Source of the DNA: Amoebidium appalachense
Taxonomy: Eukaryota > Ichthyosporea
DNA length: 64,000 bases
Reading direction: 5' to 3'
NCBI GenBank assembly: GCA_963693365.1
Contig: CAVNZM010000014.1
Location: forward strand, 1,178,001 to 1,242,000
Made by a program: the position numbers and the translations under genes. Positions 39,237 to 52,211 of this stretch are shown one piece after another (within the stretch, counting starts at the first letter, position 1; each line of letters opens with the position of its first letter). The notes beneath the pieces were generated by a model. It was given only the letters and a program-made list of their open reading frames with translations. It ran no database searches and had not been told where the DNA came from.

Positions 39237-40931
39237 ATGTGGCGTCCCTGGCAACCCGGGCAGGTGTGCCCACCAGACACCGACATGACAGCCATGAAAG
39301 CAGCAGCCACAAATATTAACAACATTATCTCCAACCGCGAGCACTACCCTGCTACACACACACCAACATCATTGGAGGATGCCTGTCTGCTTGACGGGAA
39401 AACCTCCACATGCACAATCAACCAACTCGTTGCTACGGCCCACTACACAGACAACATGCTTCTTGGCACAAACCCCAACGGTTTCCTCGACTCTGAAGCA
39501 CTTTCCGCTTGCAACATGAAATGTCGAGATGGTCGCACCAAAATGCAAAACGGGACGGGGGATGGCCTTCACAGAAGGAACGTGCCTGTTGAACCGGAAA
39601 ATGGGTATATGCGCGGTGCGGTGTTTGAAGTCAGCGAAGAAGCAGCCCTTGCTTCCATCACCAACATCGATCATGCATCTGGGGGGAACGACAGTGTCTT
39701 CCTCTACGGCTCGGAAACACACTCAAAACACCGTCTGCCTGCACACAGCGAGAATTACACAACGCGAAAATCCGCCCCGGAAAACGGATACTGCAGCAAC
39801 ACACACTTGGGCGGATACAGCCATGCGGGCACCTGTTTTGACGGCTACAACCACAGTTTATGGTCCAACAAGCCCATTCCCAACGGCCGTTGTACTCCTC
39901 TTAGCAACAAGAGCACGTGTGGTTCAAACACATGCCACACGGACAAGGAACGGTACACGGGGCCCCCTATACCCTACTATGCAAACAGTGATTTTAGGCC
40001 GAAAAGCAACGCAGACTCCCGGCTTCATCACGAAAATCCGATGATTACGGATATTTACAACTACACAGACGTTAACCATTCGAATATAAAGATGACACAA
40101 CACACCTTCCCCAACACCGAAACAACCCCACCCCGAAACGGTTTCTTTGACACTGCGTTTTCGTGTCCGTCCACCGCGCCCAATCAAAACACAGCGTCTG
40201 AGTGGGGATTCGCAAATGATTGGTCCCCTACATTTCGCACGGCGCCTGCAAACCACGGCTGCAAAGATTGGGCTACTCTTCGCGACTTCGCCCCGGCCAA
40301 CACCTATCCCAACCATACACCTATGTGTGAATCACCCACCCCGACCACCGCAACTTCCCTCCACCATACTCCTCTCCGTGCTCGACCCCCCCATCGTTCC
40401 CCCCAAACCACAACAGTTTCAGCAAGGAGCACACAGCGCAACATTTTCGTTTCCGTTTTCCCGATTTCCAAAGATAAAAACCCCACGTCGGACCCCTCCA
40501 CCCCACGGCATTGCCAGACAAACACAACGGGTTTTCTGCATTTCGCTATGGAGCGCACCACATGCCAAAAACGCTCAGGGGGGGTCCATAAAAACGGGCG
40601 AATCGCTATCGACGTTGACAGGATGAGCCAATCAAGCGATGGGAGAAGCAGTATTGGGAATTTTTCGACAGTAAGGGGGGTCGTAAAGGCAAAGACAAGT
40701 AGCCGGGGGCATGTGGGTGAAAATTACGCAGAGTTGGTGAGTGTTGGAGGGCTTGCATCTATTATGGACCAGTGGCGGAATCTACCCGTGGAGGTTAGGG
40801 GGATTTACGCGGACAGGGAGAACAAAATGAAGCGAGCACGGAGCAAGACGCAGAGGGAGTGGGCGGAGATGAGAAGAGAGGAAAGCACCGTGCAGGCTGC
40901 TTGGTGTACGGTCAGTTCAGATTGGAAGTAA
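39237..40931 (+). CDS. Orphan low-complexity protein with weak HMG-box-like C-terminus
   Basis: This uninterrupted frame encodes 564 residues from ATG to TAA. I do not recognise the family. The protein is rich in Asn, Thr, His, Ser and Pro and has scattered cysteines. There is no signal peptide or membrane segment. Near the C-terminus, residues about 501-545 (LASIMDQWRNLPVEV, then a Lys/Arg-rich helix) resemble the second and third helices of an HMG box, which would suggest DNA binding, but the first helix with its usual Pro-x-Asn-x-Phe is missing. The lack of introns is unusual in this window, although the GNAT gene shares it. A processed or recently formed gene is possible. Between 40330 and 40560 other frames also read as proline-rich, so a hidden frame change is not excluded. 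Confidence 0.6.
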   Translation: MWRPWQPGQVCPPDTDMTAMKAAATNINNIISNREHYPATHTPTSLEDACLLDGKTSTCTINQLVATAHYTDNMLLGTNPNGFLDSEALSACNMKCRDGRTKMQNGTGDGLHRRNVPVEPENGYMRGAVFEVSEEAALASITNIDHASGGNDSVFLYGSETHSKHRLPAHSENYTTRKSAPENGYCSNTHLGGYSHAGTCFDGYNHSLWSNKPIPNGRCTPLSNKSTCGSNTCHTDKERYTGPPIPYYANSDFRPKSNADSRLHHENPMITDIYNYTDVNHSNIKMTQHTFPNTETTPPRNGFFDTAFSCPSTAPNQNTASEWGFANDWSPTFRTAPANHGCKDWATLRDFAPANTYPNHTPMCESPTPTTATSLHHTPLRARPPHRSPQTTTVSARSTQRNIFVSVFPISKDKNPTSDPSTPRHCQTNTTGFLHFAMERTTCQKRSGGVHKNGRIAIDVDRMSQSSDGRSSIGNFSTVRGVVKAKTSSRGHVGENYAELVSVGGLASIMDQWRNLPVEVRGIYADRENKMKRARSKTQREWAEMRREESTVQAAWCTVSSDWK

Positions 40932-40975
40932 ATGTGTTGTTTTTTTGCTGGTTCTTCTCTCTCTCTCTCTTTTTT

Positions 40976-41014
<39 letters not shown>

Positions 41015-41199
41015 AGGGTACGGAATACTACCGGTGTTTTGTATCATGGGTGGTATCGGTGGTGGTGTGTATGTGTGTGTGTGTACGGGGGGGGGGGGGA
41101 GGGAGGGAGGACGCGTAAGGGAAGAAGGGGTTAGAAGAAGGGTTTCTCGTTTTTCGGAGGTCAACAGGTCGCTGTGTGTGTGTGTGTGTGTTTAGAGAG

Positions 41200-41238
<39 letters not shown>

Positions 41239-41983
41239 CTAGGTAGTTATCGATTGCATGGCTTGTCGAACAGCCTTGTTGACGTTTGATAATTATGTAT
41301 ACTGAATTGGTGCACGAATGTGCTCTCTCTGATTGTTGAGTCATAATTTATGTACTCGGATGCCCCACTTGCGCGAAAGACACCTGAATATGGCTTTTTG
41401 ATTATTTGTTAAATTACTTTTTTTTTTTTTTGTGCTACCGGTGCGCATGCACCTACATATCAATATTTGCAGGCTGCTATAAAACTTTTGCAGACTGGTA
41501 GTTTGAAATGATTCGACACCATATTTCTAAAGTTTTTATTGTTTTATAAACTTTTGCGCAGAACCGTGAAACTGAAGTGCTATTTTTTGTGTAAAAGTTC
41601 TGTGAGTGAATTGATTCCTTTTACCATCATCGTCATTACGTCGAATTTTTTTTTTTTTTTGTAATGCCATATGTACATCTCACAACCTTAATGAGCCTTG
41701 CACCTATCCTTGCACCGTGTTTCAACTAGAGGTCGCAAGCACGTGGCTATCGGAGAATGTGCTTATGTATTCCGAAGACTAGTAGTCGGTGAGAAATCGC
41801 AATATTCACTGAGGCTGTATTCAATGTGAAACTTTAAAAACGACATTTCATGCACTCAGAGATCAAATCAGGCATAAGTACAACCGACAACATATTTGTT
41901 TCACATATGCGCGTCACATATTGGAGATAAAAAGTTATTAATATTAATCGTGTATTTCAGCTTTGTTTCAGCCTCCCCCTCGC

Positions 41984-42022
<39 letters not shown>

Positions 42023-42257
42023 ACGTGTGCTTGCCTTCGCCCCTCTCTTTCTCTCTCCCTCTCGAAACTCACACGTTCCGAAGCTCTCTCGTGCACCGAA
42101 TTTCTTTCTCTCTTTTTGTCTCCCCCCCCTTCCCCCCCCCCCCCCCCCCCCCCCCAACCCACCCACCCACCCACCCATCATGGCCACCCTCCCTTCAACA
42201 ACCCCTTCATTTGCACACAACTCAAATGTCCAGACTACGAGCCCATTTATAATGTGC

Positions 42258-42334
<77 letters not shown>

Positions 42335-42366
42335 ACAAAAAAAAAAATAAAAAAATGAAGATCTCG

Positions 42367-42410
<44 letters not shown>

Positions 42411-42699
42411 CACCTCCTATCCGGAGGTCAATGAATACAGGCACTGCTCATCTCAACCACGCTGTTCGGCTAATAATACTCAACAATGGCCATCACCACC
42501 ACTGACCTCTTGGATATGCTATGCTGCAGCAGCCCACTGGTGCCCCCCCCCCCCCCCCCCCCCCACCCCACCCCACCCGACCCCACCCAACCCCACCCCA
42601 CCCCCTACCCCTCCCCCCCCCCCCACACACACACACCTTTCCCCCCCTCTCCCCCCCCCCCCCCCCACACGCACACGCACACGCGCGTGCGCGCGCGCG

Positions 42700-42756
<57 letters not shown>

Positions 42757-44031
42757 GTACTTACACAGAGCTCTTGCAATTCACAGATCTCTTTGAATAA
42801 TATATGGCTAGCTCCCCCCCCTCCCCCCCCCCCCCCCCCCCCCTTCTCTCCCCCCGGGCCGGGCCTACGTATGCGTCCTGCCCACATGCACCTAGCTACA
42901 GCTATAGTATACCCCTGGCTTTCCCTTCTTTGCATTTGTCTTTAGTAGCGAATCCCCAGGCCCTTCTCCCACCTCCCGCAAGTACATGTAACACCCGGTA
43001 GCTATAGGCGTAGACCCTCCTCTGAAACTCACAGCCTGCTTCCGTGTAATACACTCGAATCCTCCTCCCCCCCTCCCCCCTCCCCTCCCGGGCCCCCTCC
43101 CCCCTGTCCCCTCCCTCGCCCGGCCCCCGCGCTGCCGTTTTTCTGGTCCCACTCCACCTCATCCCCCCCCCACCCCCTTCCCCCCCCCCCCCCCCCCACC
43201 ACCACCAATAACCACCACCACCACAAAAAAAAAAAAAAAAAAAAAATGTAAATCGCTTTGGGTGCTCTAAAGATGTGGGTGGGTGTGTGTGTGTGGGGGG
43301 GGTTGGGAGGAGGCAAAGAGGTTTCATTCTTCGATGTGTAAGTACAGTACGGGGGGAGCCAGCCCCATCCAACATGTTCGTTTTTGCAACCATGATCACG
43401 TGTCCAAGAGCACACTGTCGTCACATATCTGTTACGTAATGTACAAAGGACACACAGTTTACAGAGCCAGCCAAGCCAATATATACTCAGCAGACAAAAT
43501 GTAAAAGAAAATACCAAACCGATCTGACAACATGGCCTAGGTCAGGAAACTACTGTACATACTATCTAGGCGGCATGTGACTTTCGCAGAAAAAGACATC
43601 AAAAACATCAATCACTTTTGGAACAGCACCTTCGGATACAAAAAAAAAGGGATACGAAAATGCCCCTCTCCGTCGATGCAGACTGTAAAGGCGAAGGCTA
43701 AAAAAAAAAAAAAAAAAAAAAAAGTCTAGTTGAAGGCCCCGGCTATATGCATTCGTTCCTAGGTATCTTCATAAGCAAACACATTGGCTCATTTTGCTCC
43801 ACCTGTCCTTTGCTTGTGTGTGCCCCAGGCATAGCCCCCCCCCCCCCCCCCCCCCCCCAAAGTGTGCGTCATGATGTGTTGGTATGTGCACACCCCTGTC
43901 CGGATCCCTGAAGAATGCCGAGTGCTTTTGCATCTATTGGCCTACCTTCACGCCAGCCCAGCTCCTAAGCACCCTTACCTACAAGCCAAGAACACCCATT
44001 GAACACTCCCTGTGGCATCAGGTGTGTGTGC

Positions 44032-44064
<33 letters not shown>

Positions 44065-44105
44065 GCAACATATAGAAACATGCCTATCGTTTTTTTTTTG
44101 TTTTT

Positions 44106-44136
<31 letters not shown>

Positions 44137-44200
44137 GGAGAGGGGGAACTACACCGAACACCGCACCCACACGCGTAAACATCCGCTCTCTGTGTTCTCT
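40932..44200. other. Intergenic, with long homopolymers
   Basis: No gene is supported. Contents: poly(T)/poly(G) at 40970-41015, poly(G) at 41202-41238, AT-rich unique DNA to 41960, several poly(C) runs including the 76-base run at 42259-42334, (GA)n at 42369-42408, (CA)n at 42708-42754 and T/G tracts at 44091-44140. A short coding-like stretch at 43885-43995 was noted and not accepted. Confidence 0.6.
42259..42334 (+). repeat. 76-base uninterrupted poly(C)
   Basis: This is the longest pure homopolymer I found in the window. It is followed by ACAAAAAAAAAAATAAAAA. Such a run can form G-quadruplex or i-motif structures, and its exact length is uncertain in any assembly. Confidence 0.9.
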
Positions 44201-44755
44201 TCAAGAAAGTTGGTCAAAGGCGCTATCGTAAAGCAGTGTCCCCTCACATGGTTCCAAACTTCCTTCTATCAGCTCCAAAACCTGAAACGCATCCCCCGCC
44301 CCAGGAAAGGCGCAACTCAACCCATCCTGTGCCGCTGACCTAAACCCAAACCGGCCGTAAAACTTTGGGCTCCCAAGCACAGCAACAGCGGCATAGCCCC
44401 GTTTTTTGCACTCCTCCAATCCTTTTTTCACAAGCATGGCACCCACACCCGATTTCTGGTGTAATGGCAAGACGGAAAGGGGTCCCAAACCAGCAATTTT
44501 CACTTCTCCAAAATCTGACTTTTCGTCTTGGAATCTCATCTTGGAGAAGGCTATGTGGCCCACAACGGAGCCGTCTTCTCCCACAGCCACGAGGAAAATG
44601 TTGTTTTCTGGATTGCCTTTTCGTAGTGCGTCAACTAGTTTGGCTTCTGGAATTCCAAGCGCATCCGTGTGGATTTTGAACACCGACGCATGGTCGGACT
44701 CTTGCTCCGGCCGAACAGACCAGGTGGGAAGGGCGGCGGCAGGAGCAAAAGCCAT
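44201..44755 (-). CDS. GNAT-family N-acetyltransferase
   Basis: A single-exon gene for 184 residues, complete from ATG (44755) to TGA. It has the GNAT fold marks: the acetyl-CoA-binding motif A with QKSGVGAML (residues 100-108, the Q/R-x-x-G-x-G pattern), preceded by the beta strand LGPLSVLP, and followed by the motif FYGRFGF (132-138) usual in YhbS-like and similar small acetyltransferases. The chain has the normal length for a one-domain GNAT. The acceptor substrate cannot be told. It is divergent from the D-lactate dehydrogenase gene, with 1.3 kb between the starts. No signal peptide is seen, so it is probably cytosolic. The lack of introns and the bacterial-type family leave open an old transfer, but I see no direct sign. 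Confidence 0.9.
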   Translation of the reverse strand: MAFAPAAALPTWSVRPEQESDHASVFKIHTDALGIPEAKLVDALRKGNPENNIFLVAVGEDGSVVGHIAFSKMRFQDEKSDFGEVKIAGLGPLSVLPLHQKSGVGAMLVKKGLEECKKRGYAAVAVLGSPKFYGRFGFRSAAQDGLSCAFPGAGDAFQVLELIEGSLEPCEGTLLYDSAFDQLS

Positions 44756-45000
44756 GTTGGTTCGGTGAAGGAAAAGAAGTGTCGGGGTCGGGGTATAGGT
44801 ATTATTTGAATGTAATGTTCAAATCAATGGCGACAAAGATGGGTGTCCAAGACAAGGTAAATATTTGTGAAGTTGTAGATTTTTAAGAAAAAAATGAAGG
44901 TGAAGAGGGATGTTTGGGGTTAGCAGTTCACAGGCGGCTAAAAAGGGTGTGTATGTGTGTGTGTGTGAAGTAAATGAACCACAAAGGTACAAAGAGTGGC

Positions 45001-45008
45001 TATATATA
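45001..45008 (-). promoter_or_regulatory. Possible TATA box of the GNAT gene
   Basis: TATATATA lies 246 bases upstream of the GNAT start codon on the minus strand. The distance would leave a 5' leader of about 220 bases. This is the only TATA-like site in the near upstream region that I would consider. Confidence 0.35.
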
Positions 45009-45903
45009 GTTGTACTTGCAGACTCTTTGACTGCTGACACCTGTCACGTGTCCATGATAAGTAACTGGCTTACACGTACGTGCGCTCGAGTTTTCTATGT
45101 TAAGTAAGAGGTAGAACGGAGGGCGAGCAAGCGCTTATACAGCCAAAAATAAACTAATTATTTAGCCCCTTACAATTGAGTAAACAAGTTTACCAGCTGA
45201 AAACTCGTGTGTTTCGAGTCTGTTCGCCGGTTCGTTGTCACCTCTGACATCTGAGAGCTTGCCAAACGTTTGTGAAGTTTTGTTGACGTCAGTGGGATAA
45301 CGGGAGCTGCGTTTATTTCAACCAGACACATTTTCGAGGGAAGCGCTAATAATATTAGATTGCGAATGAACTGCAATTTATTTTTCTAAAGACCTTGATT
45401 TGCAAAAAAAACAATTCATAATTCATAATCATATAACTTAACCTAAATCGTGCTAATGTACGCCACAGTATATATATATATATATGCATGCTACCGAACG
45501 GACTACTGTAATACTGTACAGTGTACACCTGTTGCCACTATCGAGGAGATTTACCTTCGGCAGTCCGGCAGCCTGGTTCAAAAGTGCAGCCAGAAAACAA
45601 AAAAATTCAAACACATTCAGATTCAGTTTGTTTCAATTCTATTCTTCTGTACATTAACTTATTCTTTTCAAGCTTCCTTCGCTGTTATAGTATATTGTTT
45701 CAGCTACATAAGGCTTGTGCTATATAACAGTAAACACAAAAAACTGTTGGTGTACGCCGTACGGCCAGTTGATAGCTTTGATTGGCTTACAATCATGCAT
45801 TCTAAATCTGCTACATTTTTTCTGTCAAATCTTCCTTTTTGGGCAGTTTACCTGTCCAAAAAAAGAAGGTGCTAGAGGCGTCCATGAGTTTGAAAGCATT
45901 TTG

Positions 45904-45938
45904 ATTGGCTGCTGAAACAACGGGGGCTTATATAAAAA
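45904..45938 (+). promoter_or_regulatory. Core promoter of the D-lactate dehydrogenase gene
   Basis: ATTGG (a reverse CCAAT box) at 45904-45908 is followed 20 bases later by TATATAAAAA at 45929-45938. The start codon lies at 46075, so transcription would begin near 45965 with a leader of about 110 bases. This is the clearest promoter in the window. Confidence 0.6.
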
Positions 45939-46074
45939 CCCCTTTTCGATGGAGTCAGAATACCAAAACAAGGTCTTTTTTTCTGTGGAAATTTGTGTCA
46001 GTTTTCACTTAGGTCCTAGACGAAGCAGCGAACATCGCATCTTCTTGCTTCTGTTAGCAATATACTGAACGAAA

Positions 46075-47332
46075 ATGCCGCTGCCCGAGTATAAGTATGC
46101 CCAGGTGCGTCAATGCAGCAATTGCCTGCGACTGTTTATTGCTTTCTCTACAGATCTAACGATCCTCCAACACAAAACAGCTCACGCATTATTGAGATTT
46201 GCATAAGAAAAAAATGACAGCATTTCTATTCTCAAAAGAAATCTGAGCATGTAGTCATCATCTGCCTTTGTGTCCTCATACTATTCGGTTCTACACCCGG
46301 AGGATCCTTTCGTTACACACACTTGTCTGCCTGTAAAACTGGATACCCGTTCTTTCTGGTCACAACTTAGTCTACTACACTTTGCTCACCTGTCGTTTTA
46401 CAGGTAACCCCTGCCATTGTTGAGGAGTTGACTGCAGCTATTGGCGGTGACAGCACAAGGGTTAAGTTTGCTGGCAACGAGAACGATCTTGAGGAGATTA
46501 AGAAGCACAGCTGGGACCACAGCTACCATGAGCCCCACGACCCAGAGGCCGTGGTTTACCCAAACAGCACCGAAGATGTATGTGCCTTCGAACTGAACTG
46601 AAGCTCATTTTAAACCCATCTGCCTGAATTTTCCTCTAAATTCGTTCATTCTGCTGCATAATATGTCTGCTGTCAAGGGATTGAGTAATTCGATCACTCG
46701 TACTCGATAGCTTACAGGAGAGATTCAATATCATCCCCCCCCCCCCCCCCCCCCCCCCTCCCCCCCTTCCCTTGTGCACACACACACACTAGCCCGAGTC
46801 ATCCGGCCCTGCATGTTCTTTCTTAGCCATGCATCTGGAAACGAGTCGGTTCACAGCTTTCACTTCATGAAGCGCTGTGCGTCCCTCCTCCTCCCCTTCT
46901 CCCCTCTCCCCCTTCCCCACCCCTCTCCATTTTTCTCTTGCCCTCCCTCGTCCCATGGATGGAACCCATTGAGTTGTCGTGCTATGTATATCTCCCCCCC
47001 CCCCCCCCCCCCCCCGCCCTCCCCCCCCACACCCACCCATCCACCCCGCCCACCTTTCCAAACACTCGTCTGCCCAGGTCCGTCATTCCCTCATCTCCCT
47101 CCCCCCGCCCCCCGCCCCCACTTCCCTCCGTCATTTTTCTTTTTGGAGATGTATCCTGTCTGTATCATGTCTCATCCTTCACCTCGCAGGTGAAAGCCAT
47201 CGTGGCTCTGGCAGCCAAACACGTCATCCCCCTGACGACTGCGTCTGCCCGTACGGGTCTTGAGGGCGGTGCCATCCCCATGAAGGGTGGTATTGTCATG
47301 GATATGCAGAACATGAACAAGGTGGGTGCATG

Positions 47333-47372
<40 letters not shown>

Positions 47373-47801
47373 TGCGCGCGCGTGCGTGTGTGCGTGCGTG
47401 CGTGTCTGTGCACGTATATAATGCAATTGATGTACATGTTCCATGCACGTGTAGAAATCAGTACTCATACAGGGGATGATAATCATCCCCCCCCCCCCCC
47501 CCCCCCCCCCCCTCCCCTCCCCGCTCCTTCCTCCTCGCCCTGGAGTACGTGCACTCCAAATGAATAGTGGAAGAGAGTACACGTTCGTGGTTCGATTTGC
47601 CTACAGTCTTTAAGGCTATTGATGAACCTAGGTATGCACTTGAGAGCACCTCACCCTATCAGAATTAATGCTTCACAAAACAGACAAGCTTCTTCATCCC
47701 TCCCCCCCCCCGTCCCCCCCCCCCCCCCCCCCCGCCCTGAATGAAATGCTGGATATTTTAAGAAAATGTTTTCATATACCCCCGCCCCTCCCCCCCCCCC
47801 C

Positions 47802-47832
<31 letters not shown>

Positions 47833-48387
47833 CCCGGTCCCCTTCCTCCCTTTCTCTCCCCCGCGGCCACAGATTCTTGAGGTGCACAAGGAAGACATGC
47901 AGGTGACGGTGCAGGCAGGCATCTACAAGAAGGACATGGTCAAGTTTGCCGAGGAGAATGGCTACTTCTTTGCCGTCGACCCCGGCAGTGAGGCCACCAT
48001 GGGTGGCTATGCCTCCACAGGTATACACCTTCCCTCCCTCCCCCCCCCCCCCCCCCCCCCCCCCCCCTTCCGTGGTGTCTCGGCTTATATTATTTCAACC
48101 ATTAATGCATACAACCCCTCATCCACTTCCCCCCTTCCTCCGTGCTGTCTCTACCTCCACAATTCCCATTCTTTCATACATCTCTCCTCCTCCCCCCCCC
48201 CCCCCCCCCCCCCCCCCGCCCGCCGCCGCCTCCCCTCTCCATCCCCCATACTCGAACGCACCGCATGCATGCAATGTTGCCCTGGCACTTCTACCCCTGC
48301 CCTCTGCCCCTTTCCTCATTAGTTTTCCCACAGCTCCATCGTGCAGTAATGCGATTGTTTACACCCTGTCTCCACGCCTACAGCAAA

Positions 48388-48433
<46 letters not shown>

Positions 48434-48517
48434 CCCCCTTTTCCCCCGCGGGTGCCCGCCCCCGCTGCTGGAATAGAAAGCCATGCACACACTTTCACCT
48501 TTCTCGCCTATCCTTAG

Positions 48518-48550
<33 letters not shown>

Positions 48551-49697
48551 CTCTTCCTCCATCACGGAGACTAAAACACGTATGCCCACGCAGGTGCAAG
48601 CGGTACTCTGTCAGTCAAGTACGGTACAATGAGAGAAAACGTGATTCGTCTGCGTGTGGTGATGCCTGATGGGAGGGACATGTGGACACGTGTGCGCTCT
48701 ATCAAGTCTTCTACCGGCTATGATATCAACCGCCTGTTCATGGGCGCTGAGGGAACCCTCGGAATTGTCACTGAGGTTACACGTGCGTAACTCTTTTTCC
48801 CCCTCTTCACACACACACACACACACACAGAGGGAGAGGGAGAGGGAGAGGGAGAGGGAGAGGGAGAGGGAGAGGGAGAGGGAGAGACAGACAGACAGCC
48901 AGAACACACACACCTCTTTCTCCCCCCCCTTCACACACACACACACAGAGAGAGGGAGAGGGAGAGGGAGAGGGAGAGACAGACAGACAGCCAGAACACA
49001 CAACACACACACACACATAATGATGATACTTACTCTCTGTATGGGCCGGTTTTTGCACCAACCCTCGGGGGGATGGGGTGAGGTGGGGTGCATATACCTC
49101 ATGGTCACAAGCATGTGTTCTCAAGTATGTCTTACAAATGCAAGCATGTATCTCCCCCCCCTTCCCCCCCTCCTCTTCCCTGCCTTGCAATCACTTAGCT
49201 TCCATCAAGTGCTTCCCATCAATCCCCTCCCTCTTCCCTCCCTCCTCCCCCAACATACACATACAAGAAACATATACATCTATACACCCGGCAATCGTCC
49301 TTGGCCATCACATGCATACTCCGATTTTCTAACGTACTGTGTGGGGTGGCGCAGTGAAGCTGTTCCCCAAGCCGGCCGGCATTGTGGCCTCCATGGCCCC
49401 CTTCCCCGACCTCCATTCGTGTGCTAATGCCGTCATTGCCATTGCCGCAAAAATGTAAGCCCCCCCCCCCCCCCCCCCCCCCCCCCAAACATTCACACAC
49501 ACACACACACCACCCCCTGCCTGTCTCCCGTGCTCCCCTTGCATACAACCTCCCCCTTCACCCCCTCCTCGCTGTACTCTTAAAAGGATGCTAACTGCAG
49601 GTTAACTTTTTCGGCGTGTGTTTGTACTGTACTTAAAACAGATGGCTCCATGCACACCACCGGTTCCCTCCAAGCCCCACCTCTGCACAAATCCTCC

Positions 49698-49747
<50 letters not shown>

Positions 49748-49811
49748 ACTCCCCCCTTTACGTTCTCCCCACAATGGGGATGTTGTCTTCCGCCATAACT
49801 ACCCATACCCC

Positions 49812-49874
<63 letters not shown>

Positions 49875-51027
49875 ACACACCTCCTTCTCCCATTACACCC
49901 ATGCATGCGGGCTCACGGACACACAGATACATTGCACTCTAGGATGCCGGGCATGCTTTTCATCGTGTTTATGTAGGGGAAAGGGGATTGGGGGGGATCT
50001 TCTCATAGGAGTGCGATTGGTATTATTGGTGAAAAGATGAAAGACCGAGCTTCATTCATGTGCCAGTTCGGGGGGAGGGGGGGGGGGGGGGGATTAGAAA
50101 ATTGTTGGTTGAAACCACACGAAGGTGCATGTGTGTATGTGTGTGGTGGTGGTGGTTAGTTGGTTGGTTGGTTTTTTTTTTTTTTTTTTTTTTTTGGGGG
50201 GGGGGGGGAGGGGGAGGAAGGGGGAGCTAGAACCCTAACGTTATTAGCTTACCTGCACATTTGCTGACCTCTCTATGCTCCTTTTTAGGCCCACAACTCT
50301 TGCTCGGTGCGAGCTTCTTAACAAGGAAGCCATCGGCTACGTCAACTCTCTGTTCAAGTCCACCCACCCTATCAACCCCACTCTCTTCCTCGAGTTTCAT
50401 GCAACCTTCGATGCTGCAAGCGCTGAAACAGACGCAAAGGCGGTAGGTTTTCTTTTTGGTTGACAGCTACGTGTGCTAATGGAGTTGGGGTGGTGTGTTT
50501 TTCTGTTTTCTTTCTTTCTTTTTTTTGGGGAAGGGTGAAGGGGCCAGGGGGGAGGGAGTAGTGTGGGGGGGGGGGGGGGGGGGTTCTGTGTGTTTGGTGT
50601 CCATAAGGGTTTCTAATCTATCATGCTTAGTCAAGTTGCATACATACCCTTGCAACCCCCCCCCTTCCCCCCCCCTCCACACACATACACACACACATAC
50701 CATAGACATGGTATCGAACGTGCCTTACCCACTCCCACCCACTTCCTCCCAGCCCACCATACCCGACCCCAACCAAAGGGGTTCGATTTTATTCCTCATA
50801 CATCACAAAACAACACCCTTGCACAACTACCACCTACTGCCTATAGACCTTTTTTTTAACAACAACCCATCAGGTCGAGACGCTGTGCAAGGACCACGGT
50901 GCCGTGTCCTACTCGATGACGTCAGACGAGAAGGAGAGGGATGCGCTCTGGCAGGCACGAAAGGGCGCATACTTTGCCTCCTACAAGGCACGCACTGGAG
51001 GCAAGATCAAGGTATCACACACACACA

Positions 51028-51082
<55 letters not shown>

Positions 51083-51562
51083 AATGCATACTCTGTTGTT
51101 ATAAACACGTTCCAACCCCCCCCCCCCCCCCTTCTTTGTGCAAGCCTCTCCCTCCCCCTCCTCCCTCCCCCCCCCCCCTCGCCGTCCCTCACCAATGTCC
51201 ACATCACACTGCCCGTGGTGCATATTTGCACCTCACACTGTGTAAGAGCTGCAACCTCCCCCCCTCCTTCCCCCCCAAACGCCTAAGTGCCCACCTTCCG
51301 CCTCGCACAGCCGCATAAAACTAGATTTGCCCCTCAGACCCCTGTGATCACTCCATGTCCCCAGTTTTCAGCCTTGTGGTGTTTGACCTGAAAGTTCCTA
51401 TATGTCCATGACCTCTGTAACACGTGGACATCCAGTAATATTTGTCCATAACAGCTGTGTGTGACGGATGTGTGTGTGCCAATTTCCAAGTTTGCCGATG
51501 TGGTTGCGGAGACAGAGAAGGACTTTGCCGAGGTAATACCCCTCCCCCCTCAACCTCCCTCT

Positions 51563-51604
<42 letters not shown>

Positions 51605-51895
51605 TCTCTGCCCCCCCCCCCCCCCCACCCCCTTCTCTCTCTCTGTCATTGAGCATGAACTAATGTTTTTGCATACGCTTCATTGTGCTCGATATGTGCA
51701 CAACCAGAAAGTAAAACGTGAGCCTACAGGTTCGCTCAGACTAGTATCTTTGATACTCGTGGCCATGGCCCTGATGATGTTGCAATGACCAGAAAGTGTT
51801 GTACTATAGAACGGATTGCGGTACATGTACACAAAAGCAGCGTCGAGGGGAGACTCAGTGTGTGTGCATTTGTGTGTGAATGGTTTTTTTTTTTT

Positions 51896-51945
<50 letters not shown>

Positions 51946-52157
51946 CTCCAGAGTGTGTTGCCGCAAACCTAACCGCTACCTATTTATGTTCCCCTCACAG
52001 AACTCCAAGACGAACCTGCCGTGCCCCATTGTCGGGCATGCATGTGACGGCAACTTCCACGTAATGTGTGCCTTCGACACCACAAACAAGGAGCAGGTCG
52101 ACGAGCTCAAGGCCCTCGAGCAGCGCATGGTCATCCGTGCCGTACGTGCCCCTGTGT

Positions 52158-52211
<54 letters not shown>

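Larger units (their letters stand above)
44756..46074. other. Divergent promoter region between GNAT and LDHD genes
   Basis: This is unique DNA with little repeat content apart from a short (TA)n near 45470. A frame at 45450-45875 is open but its product looks random. The right end holds the TATA and reverse CCAAT elements described separately, and a 5' leader of about 110 bases for the LDHD gene. Confidence 0.6.

Noticed and set aside
43885-43995. Short stretch reading RIPEECRVLLHLLAYLHASP
   Set aside because: It looks protein-like but stands alone, with no matching exons on either side.
45450-45875. Open frame of 142 residues between GNAT and LDHD
   Set aside because: Composition looks random and the frame overlaps the divergent promoter region.
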